NCBI GenBank assembly: GCA_009392775.1
Contig: VFFT01000033.1
Coordinates: 1-12,960, forward strand
Length of the DNA stretch: 12,960 nucleotides
Origin: SAR202 cluster bacterium
GTDB lineage: Bacteria > Chloroflexota > Dehalococcoidia > UBA3495
Direction: 5' to 3'
Under the pieces are notes generated by a model, which ran no database searches, was not told the DNA's origin, and saw nothing but the letters and a program-made list of their open reading frames with translations. Every line of letters starts with the position of its first letter. Position 1 is the stretch's first letter. Both the position numbers and the translations under genes were made by a program. Positions 6,367 through 11,876 of this stretch are shown piece after piece.

Positions 6367-8415
6367 TTAACGCCCAAAGAGATTATGCATTAGAGATTCT
6401 TCGGGCCTTGTTATCAGGTCCTTTACACTAGATGTATAAAGGGCATGACCCAAAGGTAATTCCTCCTGCATTTCAGACGGTGTAGTGATATCCCATTCTT
6501 CGTTTGGATCCATACCTATAACATCAAAATAATCCCATTCAGCCATGATCATCCAGTACGCATATTCCTGTGATATAACCCTATAATAAGCTTCAGGATC
6601 ATCCCGGAGTCCATCATAACTGTCAACACCGTAATGCCCTGAGTCTATTGCTTCCTGAACTGCTAATCGTACATCTGAAGAGGGATTATCCCAGGCCCAT
6701 TTGTCTGGGAATGCATAATGAAATCCTAACGCTGTAAGTGTATGCAGCAGATGCTCAATTACTTCGCCTGTCTGTTCTTCGGTGGAATAGGAAGGATTCT
6801 CCCATATGTAGTCCACTCTTTCGTGTTCATATTTTCCTGCACCGGGTGTTTCATGAATTTGACCATAGGTCTCTGCTCCGATATAGCCAACCCGTTGATA
6901 CACGTATTTGTTGGACATTATCTCGTACAGAGAGGTCTGCATATTGGTATCTATATCTGACGTCACCTTAAACATAGCTTCGTAAGCTTTTCCTACATTA
7001 TCCACAAAGGATACTGCAACGTCTTCTAAACCAAATATCCTGACATCCTTTACGTCTATATACGTAGTGAAGGGAGCATAATATTCGTCACCTACAACTA
7101 ACTCTTCAGATAAAACGACCTCAGTACTGGCGTCTGATTCACTAACCGTATCTACCTCAGTGTCACCTTCGATGCCAATTTCCAGGTACCTGTAGTCACC
7201 CACTGGAATGGTGGTCGATAAAGCGAATTCGGGATCTCCCAATAAATCGTACACCGCGCTATCACGTGACTCCACATCTTCCTCGGTACACAAATCCCAC
7301 TCATCGGCTATATCGTCGCATCTGGCGGATTGCGCACCCAACATAGACGTCAACGCCCAATAAGTGTATTCAGTCACCATGCAGTCATAGGAGCAAGTAG
7401 TGTCGGTATAGGTGTACCATGCACCATCTGGATATTCTCCATTTGGTGGAACCGCACATTGCCCGGTGGCCCATTCCTCATTGGGATCATCTTCACAGTC
7501 TGAAGGATCTCTTTCAGCGAAATGCCCTCCGCGCGCGGCGTCCATGTAGTTTGCAATATCTGACCCTGGTCTCTCACCAAAAATTCCGGGATAGGCTCTG
7601 GCATAACCCACCTGGGTAATCAAATGCAGGATCTCCTCAAGGCTTGCATCGGGGCCGTTATTCGGAGGTACTTCTTCAGCAAACAATGTGACATAAATCA
7701 ATTCGCCGTCATCAGCTGCATCGTGGAACCGGTCGGGAAGAGCATCCAGTGCATCCATTAGACCGTCCTCGTCCTTACCCATGATCATCGAGGCGTTGCT
7801 TGAGACAAGATATTCAAGAACCTTAGGGTTATCCACCACACCATCAGCATCATTATCCAGGTATTCGGCAAGTACGTTTACTGAGTGAAGAAGCTGGGCA
7901 TCGGGAGTGCCTTCAGTAGCGAAGAAATGCACTCCAAATACATCAGCATACTTATCCAATCCGCTCGATAACCAAGCCCATTCATCAGGTAACGATCCTA
8001 TTGTTATTTCACTTATCTGGGTATTAATACTTGTTGAATATTCTCGATGATCCTCTTGTTCTGAAATCCCATCGCTTTTGTGATTTTCAGTTTCTTCATG
8101 CGTCTCAGCATCAGTTTCTTCATGTGGCTCAACATCGGGTTCTTTCGTTACAACTGAACTTTCTGACGCTTGCACTTCGGAAGTAGTCTCTGATGGTTCA
8201 TCCTTTGAGACGGAGCCAGTCTCTTTGGGTTCGTCGAGTTTAATATTATCGGCTGGGTGAACTTGTTCAGACGCAGGCAACTTATTCTTAACTCGCTCGG
8301 CAATTTGGTTGATGTCTGGTACTTGAACTTGTTCTACTCTACTGCATCCCAAGATTACAATATTGAGTCCCAACAGGATTGAAAGAATTAAAAATGTTTT
8401 GTTCATCTTAGACAT
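6367..8415 (-). CDS. Large acidic secreted lipoprotein with apparently duplicated domain, function unknown
   Basis: A 682-residue putative surface lipoprotein. The signal peptide has a lysine-bearing n-region, a hydrophobic core LILSILLGLNIVI and a lipobox ILGC with Cys24 as lipidation site. Residues about 30-135 form a low-complexity linker rich in Glu, Ser, Thr and Asp, as in surface tethers. Two related globular halves follow. Half 1 (about 145-400) has a calcium-loop-like DNDADGVVD (187-195), a helix EEILHLITQVGYARAYP (260-276), and six cysteines between 307 and 376 that could pair. Half 2 (about 445-650) repeats the plan without cysteines: EVIEHLLHTLTALGFHYAFP (551-570), then SDVRLAVQEAIDSGHY and EYAYWMIMAEW. 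The start ATG at 8415 has GAAGG six bases upstream; a TTG two codons earlier is less likely. I recognise no family. The ExxxH helices recall metalloprotease helices but lack a proper HExxH. Confidence 0.8.
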   Translation of the reverse strand: MSKMNKTFLILSILLGLNIVILGCSRVEQVQVPDINQIAERVKNKLPASEQVHPADNIKLDEPKETGSVSKDEPSETTSEVQASESSVVTKEPDVEPHEETDAETHEETENHKSDGISEQEDHREYSTSINTQISEITIGSLPDEWAWLSSGLDKYADVFGVHFFATEGTPDAQLLHSVNVLAEYLDNDADGVVDNPKVLEYLVSSNASMIMGKDEDGLMDALDALPDRFHDAADDGELIYVTLFAEEVPPNNGPDASLEEILHLITQVGYARAYPGIFGERPGSDIANYMDAARGGHFAERDPSDCEDDPNEEWATGQCAVPPNGEYPDGAWYTYTDTTCSYDCMVTEYTYWALTSMLGAQSARCDDIADEWDLCTEEDVESRDSAVYDLLGDPEFALSTTIPVGDYRYLEIGIEGDTEVDTVSESDASTEVVLSEELVVGDEYYAPFTTYIDVKDVRIFGLEDVAVSFVDNVGKAYEAMFKVTSDIDTNMQTSLYEIMSNKYVYQRVGYIGAETYGQIHETPGAGKYEHERVDYIWENPSYSTEEQTGEVIEHLLHTLTALGFHYAFPDKWAWDNPSSDVRLAVQEAIDSGHYGVDSYDGLRDDPEAYYRVISQEYAYWMIMAEWDYFDVIGMDPNEEWDITTPSEMQEELPLGHALYTSSVKDLITRPEESLMHNLFGR
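8088..8135. repeat. Two-copy 24-bp tandem repeat in lipoprotein linker
   Basis: Copies at 8088-8111 and 8112-8135 match at 21 of 24 bases. They encode consecutive eight-residue units (HEETDAET / HEETENHK-like) in the acidic linker. In-frame slippage here would change linker length without breaking the protein. Confidence 0.6.
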
Positions 8416-8439
8416 ACTCAACCTTCAACTCCAAAGCCA

Positions 8440-8445
8440 ATTATA
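8440..8445 (-). promoter_or_regulatory. Candidate -10 element of the lipoprotein gene
   Basis: A perfect TATAAT on the minus strand inside the palindrome AATTATAATT. Transcription from about seven bases downstream would give a leader of roughly 17 bases that still contains the GAAGG ribosome binding site. No convincing -35 hexamer is seen at the right distance, so this is a tentative call that competes with the site at 8491-8519. Confidence 0.35.
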
Positions 8446-8490
8446 ATTAGGCAAAATTAGAGGCACCCTCTGTAAGGGTACCCATATTTA

Positions 8491-8519
8491 ACTCTAAAGA
8501 TCGAAACACTCTAAGTCAA
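8491..8519 (-). promoter_or_regulatory. Candidate sigma70-type promoter upstream of the lipoprotein gene
   Basis: On the minus strand TTGACT (8519 to 8514) and TAGAGT (8496 to 8491) are separated by exactly 17 bp; they match the consensus at five and four of six positions. This would give an mRNA leader of about 70 bases passing through a small inverted repeat (ACCCT at 8465-8469, AGGGT at 8475-8479) before the lipoprotein start. Confidence 0.4.
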
Positions 8520-8542
8520 TATAATTCTTTGTACAAAATACG

Positions 8543-8562
8543 ATACCCCTACCAGCTGGTAT
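8543..8562 (-). terminator. Inverted repeat just after the PrpF/GalD-like gene
   Basis: A perfect 12-bp palindrome TACCAGCTGGTA lies at 8550-8561, and an alternative stem pairs ATACC (8543-8547) with GGTAT (8558-8562). It begins about 6 bp after the stop codon of the minus-strand PrpF/GalD-like gene and is followed on that strand by a short T-rich stretch. It could be a weak terminator or a binding site for a dimeric regulator. Confidence 0.3.
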
Positions 8563-8567
8563 AAACG

Positions 8568-9659
8568 CTAATATATGCCGGCAGGAACGTAAACACATCC
8601 ATCCATTAGTCTCCGTGCTGTACGGTAAACTCCGCATGACCTTATTCCAGTGTTATTGAGGCCGTCTTCGCTAAAAACTTCAACCGCACAATCTATTTTG
8701 CCAAGAGGATGCTCGATCCATATGGTCTGATCGCCGCTATGATCTACCTGCACGAACTCTGAGGCTATGGTACCTGGTAATAAACTGGCGGATGAAATAC
8801 ACATTGTTCCAGTCACGGCATGAGCTTCATGGCAGGTAAGCGGGGTGAAATACCTGGATCTTATGTTACCCCCATTACTCGGAGAAGACAGTATCCCGAA
8901 CTTGGGCATAACCTTACCTCGAGCATCGCCAAGCCCCATCTTATAACTGGCCGCAAGCCGGATTGTTTCAATCTTCCCCATCAATTCCGTGTTGGCTGTA
9001 AGTTCTGCCGAAGTCTCGTCGCCGCGGATTCCCATATCCTGGGCTCGGGCTAGAACCATTGGCATAGCAACATCAATACAAGTTACCTCAACACCTTCCA
9101 CCTCAATAATAGGATCGCCTGCAGGAAACAATGATCCAGTGGCGCCCCCCACGAGGTCCAGAAATTTCAGTAAAATAGGAGCCCCAGTACCGGGTGCTCC
9201 AGATATCGCATAATCTCCATGATAGGCAACTTCTCCACCAGGTGTCTGGACTATTGCTTCAATCAGCCCCCCATTATTAACAGCATGAATCCTGACCGTG
9301 GTAGTTTCACCCTGAGCAGGTATAAGACCTTCATGAATTGCAAAAGGGCCAACTCCTGAAAGCATATTTCCACATGTCGGTCCATAATCAACAAAATCCT
9401 CATCCACTGACACCTGGGCAAACAGATAATCAATGTCTGAATCTTCCCGCTCACTCGGAGAAATAATACAGACCTTACTTGTCAAAGGTGTCGCTCCGCC
9501 AATACCGTCTATCTGCCTGGAATCAGGTGACCCCATTACAGACAACAAAACCTTGCTCATATCATCCCTGTCAGCAGGTAAATCCTTAAGATGAAAGAAA
9601 GGACCACTGGATGTTCCACCTCTCATGAGTACTGAAGGGATACTGATTTGATCCGACAT
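8568..9659 (-). CDS. PrpF-superfamily isomerase, 4-oxalomesaconate tautomerase (GalD)-like
   Basis: A 363-residue enzyme of the PrpF/AcnD-accessory superfamily with a double diaminopimelate-epimerase-like fold; these proteins shift C=C bonds in tricarboxylates. Closest by eye is GalD, which tautomerises 4-oxalomesaconate in gallate breakdown. Shared motifs are LMRGGTSSGPFF (11-22), VMGSPDSRQIDGIGGATPLTSK (41-62), DYLFAQVSVDE (77-87), DYGPTCGNMLSGVGPFAI (91-108) and, late, RYFTPLTCHEAHAVTG. Lys62 corresponds to the lysine implicated in catalysis in Shewanella PrpF (Lys73), and Cys96 sits in the conserved GxxCGN turn. Lys in MRGGTSKG is Ser18 here. The ATG at 9659 has GGGG about six bases upstream. 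It is divergent from the MmgE/PrpD operon, which favours a role in the same carboxylate pathway. A methylaconitate isomerase (PrpF) role is the alternative; no gallate dioxygenase or hydratase is in view. Confidence 0.85.
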   Translation of the reverse strand: MSDQISIPSVLMRGGTSSGPFFHLKDLPADRDDMSKVLLSVMGSPDSRQIDGIGGATPLTSKVCIISPSEREDSDIDYLFAQVSVDEDFVDYGPTCGNMLSGVGPFAIHEGLIPAQGETTTVRIHAVNNGGLIEAIVQTPGGEVAYHGDYAISGAPGTGAPILLKFLDLVGGATGSLFPAGDPIIEVEGVEVTCIDVAMPMVLARAQDMGIRGDETSAELTANTELMGKIETIRLAASYKMGLGDARGKVMPKFGILSSPSNGGNIRSRYFTPLTCHEAHAVTGTMCISSASLLPGTIASEFVQVDHSGDQTIWIEHPLGKIDCAVEVFSEDGLNNTGIRSCGVYRTARRLMDGCVYVPAGIY

Positions 9660-9805
9660 TACGTTACCCCGGCTCGTGTTAGTTTAGTCAATACTATCAA
9701 CTTACTAATCCAATTGCACGCCAGTATTGTAGAAGCACTAATAGTTAGGTATACAAAGCTCAAATAGTGTATATTTCTAGTTACATTATTCAGGAAGTAA
9801 AACTT
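9660..9805. promoter_or_regulatory. Divergent intergenic region, PrpF/GalD-like gene versus MmgE/PrpD operon
   Basis: This 146-bp stretch separates two divergent transcription units and must hold both promoters. A weak plus-strand candidate is TTGTAG (9727-9732) and TATACA (9750-9755) with 17-bp spacing, three and four matches to consensus. No clear minus-strand promoter and no long palindromic operator is visible. The open frame of the downstream orphan gene extends to a GTG at 9767, but its true start is taken at 9806. Confidence 0.35.
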
Positions 9806-10216
9806 ATGCTAAACGACATGTGGTCTGATGGGGGAAGAACTCCTGACCCATACTTCAGTGACGAACTAGACACAGCATTGATAGATTACATGCTTTCCCT
9901 TCGGGAAAAGCTCGATAATTACCAATATGTGACATCCGTAGACATCAGCAGCATGCACCCCATAGAACAGGTATCCCGGCTGCTGTTCCTTGATGCCATA
10001 AAAAACGAGCCGTATTCCTTCCTTATGAAGAACTCACAAGCCATCCAAATAGGAGACATAGAATCCATCAGGGAAGGCTTCTGTACTTATCTAGCCGATG
10101 AACATACTGATTTGGCACAATATGACGAGTTCTATGCGATAAGAATTTCATATAGCAGACAAGCTTTTCTTGTAATAGATGAGTATCTAGATACTATTAC
10201 CACAGTCACTCAATAA
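9806..10216 (+). CDS. Hypothetical protein, 136 aa, first gene of the MmgE/PrpD operon
   Basis: I do not recognise this protein. From the ATG at 9806 it has 136 residues, opens MLNDMWSDGG, is acidic and probably largely helical, and has no signal peptide, membrane span, or metal-binding cysteine cluster (one Cys only). Segments that look structured include DELDTALIDYMLSLREKLDNY (about 19-39), HPIEQVSRLLFLDAI (about 51-65) and a C-terminal SRQAFLVIDEYLDTI helix. The start is chosen because AGGAAG lies eight bases before this ATG; an in-frame GTG at 9767 would add 13 residues without comparable support. It ends 31 bp before the first MmgE/PrpD gene and is probably co-transcribed with it. An accessory or regulatory subunit for those enzymes is possible, but there is no direct evidence. 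Confidence 0.7.
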   Translation: MLNDMWSDGGRTPDPYFSDELDTALIDYMLSLREKLDNYQYVTSVDISSMHPIEQVSRLLFLDAIKNEPYSFLMKNSQAIQIGDIESIREGFCTYLADEHTDLAQYDEFYAIRISYSRQAFLVIDEYLDTITTVTQ

Positions 10217-10247
10217 TCAGGGCCAACACCCCAAGGAGCATATTATT

Positions 10248-11615
10248 ATGTCAACTGACAATTCCATAACCCCGCGCCTGATCGAATACATGTCCGGTGC
10301 TCTAGATTCAGAATTACCACCCAATGTATTAGTGAAGACCAAACATCATATCCTAGACACTCTTTCTGCGATGATATCCGGCTCAGTGATGCATCCTGGT
10401 TTACTCGGAAAGCAGTTCATACTGCAACAAGGCGGAACTCCTGAAGCCCAGATCATAGGATCCCCACACTTAACATCGGCAATAAATGCCGCACTGGCGA
10501 ACGGTATGATGGCTCATTCCGACGAGACAGATGATTCCAACGGATCCGCAGGACTCCACCCAGGATGTGCCACAGTTCCAGCGGCTTTGGCTATGGCAGA
10601 GCGCGAGGACGCTAGCGGAACTGACCTGATCAGATCAGTCGCACTGGGTTATGACATTGGAAGCAGGACTGTCCGATCCCTAGGTAGGGAAGCAATGCGC
10701 GCCAGAAATCACCTGCCTTACAGTATCGGGGGAACAATGGCTGCGACTGCCGCCGCAGGGTCCTTAGCTCGATTAGACATGGAACAATATCGACCGTTAC
10801 TTTCCTATGGCGCTCAGCAAGCCTCAGGAATCATGACCTATCAGAGGGACGTCGAACACGTAGAAAAAGCGTTCATTTTTGGCGGTATGCCCTGTCGCAA
10901 CGGCGTAACAGCCGCTCAGATGGTTCAAAATGGCTTTTCTGGAGTACATGACACATTCATCGGTGACGGCAATTTCTTAATTGCATACGCAGACAACCCA
11001 AACAAAGATGAATTGATATCAGAGCTGGGAAACCGATATGAAGTAATGCTCACCAACATAAAAAAATACTGCACCGGATTTCCCATCCAATCCCCAGCTG
11101 AAGGACTACTTATATTAAAAGAAAAGTATGGACTGAAACCAGACGATATATCCAAAATTGTTGTCAGGTTGTCCAAGAGGGATGCCCATACCGTCAACGA
11201 CCGGGAAATGCCTGACATAAATCTTCAATACATTTTCGCGGTAGCCCTGATTGATGGAGGAATTTCTTTTGAAGCAGCCCATTCTTTCGAAAGAATGAGT
11301 GACCCTCAAATAATGGCCTTAAGGTCCAAAATTACCTTGATCGGGGATGAAGCATTATCCAACGTAGACCCAATGAGCCAGTCTATCGTAGAAGTAACTA
11401 GGCCAGACGGTTCTACGGTTCAGGAGCACGTAGTAAGTTTTAAAGGGAAGGCAGAAAACCCATTAACTACCGAGGAAGTGGTCGAAAAAGCAACTGACCT
11501 GATCGAACCCATTTTCGGAAAATCCCAGACTCGGGAACTAATCGACGCTATCAATAATCTTGAGACTATCGGCAAAGTCAGAGAGCTAAGGCCTCTACTT
11601 TCTACAAACACTTAA
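10248..11615 (+). CDS. MmgE/PrpD family protein, copy 1
   Basis: A full-length (455 aa) member of the MmgE/PrpD family, which includes 2-methylcitrate dehydratase, cis-aconitate decarboxylase and iminodisuccinate epimerase. The large helical domain contains HHILDTLSAMISG (33-45), the active-site segment AHSDETDDSNGSAGLHPG (89-106) with His90, Asp92, Asp95 and His104, and EKAFIFGGMPCRNGVTAA (206-223), where Lys207 falls on the family's conserved lysine. The cap domain has IKKYCTGFPIQSPAEG (271-286): Gln281 stands where many methylcitrate dehydratases have His, as in other GfPIQ-type family members. Near residue 320, DREMPDINLQYIFAVAL is a typical family block. SD AAGGAG lies nine bases before the ATG. 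It probably dehydrates or isomerises a carboxylate in the same pathway as the divergent PrpF/GalD-like enzyme; the substrate is not known. Confidence 0.92.
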   Translation: MSTDNSITPRLIEYMSGALDSELPPNVLVKTKHHILDTLSAMISGSVMHPGLLGKQFILQQGGTPEAQIIGSPHLTSAINAALANGMMAHSDETDDSNGSAGLHPGCATVPAALAMAEREDASGTDLIRSVALGYDIGSRTVRSLGREAMRARNHLPYSIGGTMAATAAAGSLARLDMEQYRPLLSYGAQQASGIMTYQRDVEHVEKAFIFGGMPCRNGVTAAQMVQNGFSGVHDTFIGDGNFLIAYADNPNKDELISELGNRYEVMLTNIKKYCTGFPIQSPAEGLLILKEKYGLKPDDISKIVVRLSKRDAHTVNDREMPDINLQYIFAVALIDGGISFEAAHSFERMSDPQIMALRSKITLIGDEALSNVDPMSQSIVEVTRPDGSTVQEHVVSFKGKAENPLTTEEVVEKATDLIEPIFGKSQTRELIDAINNLETIGKVRELRPLLSTNT

Positions 11616-11630
11616 GATTAGGATGAGATA

Positions 11631-11780
11631 ATGACCGATGGTCACTACGAAATTGGTATAGACGACGCCACGTTAACCAGCGATGGAGAAACTGTAGTAC
11701 TTCGGATATTTATGTCTATCATGGTAATACCAACAGTCTTTCTAATATATCATCTGGTCAGTACTCCCATGTTTAAATAA
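11631..11780 (+). CDS. Small single-span membrane protein, 49 aa
   Basis: A short reading frame between the two MmgE/PrpD genes encodes 49 residues. The N-terminal half is polar and acidic (MTDGHYEIGIDDATLTSDGE), followed by one hydrophobic span VVLRIFMSIMVIPTVFLIYHLV (about 22-43), and a short tail STPMFK. AGGA lies seven bases before the ATG, and the gene starts 15 bp after the stop of copy 1, so it is well placed for co-translation. The codons read cleanly to a TAA and the polar/hydrophobic partition is unlike random sequence. I know no family for it. It could anchor one of the paralogous enzymes at the membrane or be a small subunit of a transporter encoded elsewhere; both are speculation. 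Confidence 0.6.
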   Translation: MTDGHYEIGIDDATLTSDGETVVLRIFMSIMVIPTVFLIYHLVSTPMFK

Positions 11781-11823
11781 AGACCGGATAACGTATAATG
11801 CCAGCTGAACTTAATTGAATTAA
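11772..11823 (+). promoter_or_regulatory. Candidate internal promoter and inverted repeat ahead of MmgE/PrpD copy 2
   Basis: A perfect TATAAT at 11794-11799 is preceded at 16 bp by TTTAAA (11772-11777, four of six to consensus). The predicted leader of about 70 bases contains the palindrome TTAATT-g-AATTAA (11811-11823). The second paralogue may thus be transcribed independently of copy 1. The TTTAAA overlaps the end of the 49-aa gene. Confidence 0.4.
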
Positions 11824-11876
11824 TCTCTCGTCGTAATTGGCGAATACTAAAACAGACAAAAGGAGCCCAAGTCACC

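Noticed and set aside
6367..8415. Calling the lipoprotein a zinc metalloprotease
   Set aside because: The helices contain EEILH and EHLLH rather than HExxH, and no downstream third ligand pattern is obvious; only a fold-level resemblance can be suggested.
8820..9213. Plus-strand frames inside the PrpF/GalD-like gene
   Set aside because: They overlap conserved blocks of the minus-strand enzyme and have no SD or recognisable domain.
8568..9659. Naming the gene galD or prpF outright
   Set aside because: Motifs fit the superfamily and resemble GalD most, but the expected pathway partners are not in the window, so the symbol is withheld.
9767..9805. N-terminal extension of the 136-aa orphan to the GTG at 9767
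   Set aside because: The internal ATG at 9806 has AGGAAG at good spacing, while the GTG has no comparable SD and the extra residues overlap the likely promoter region.
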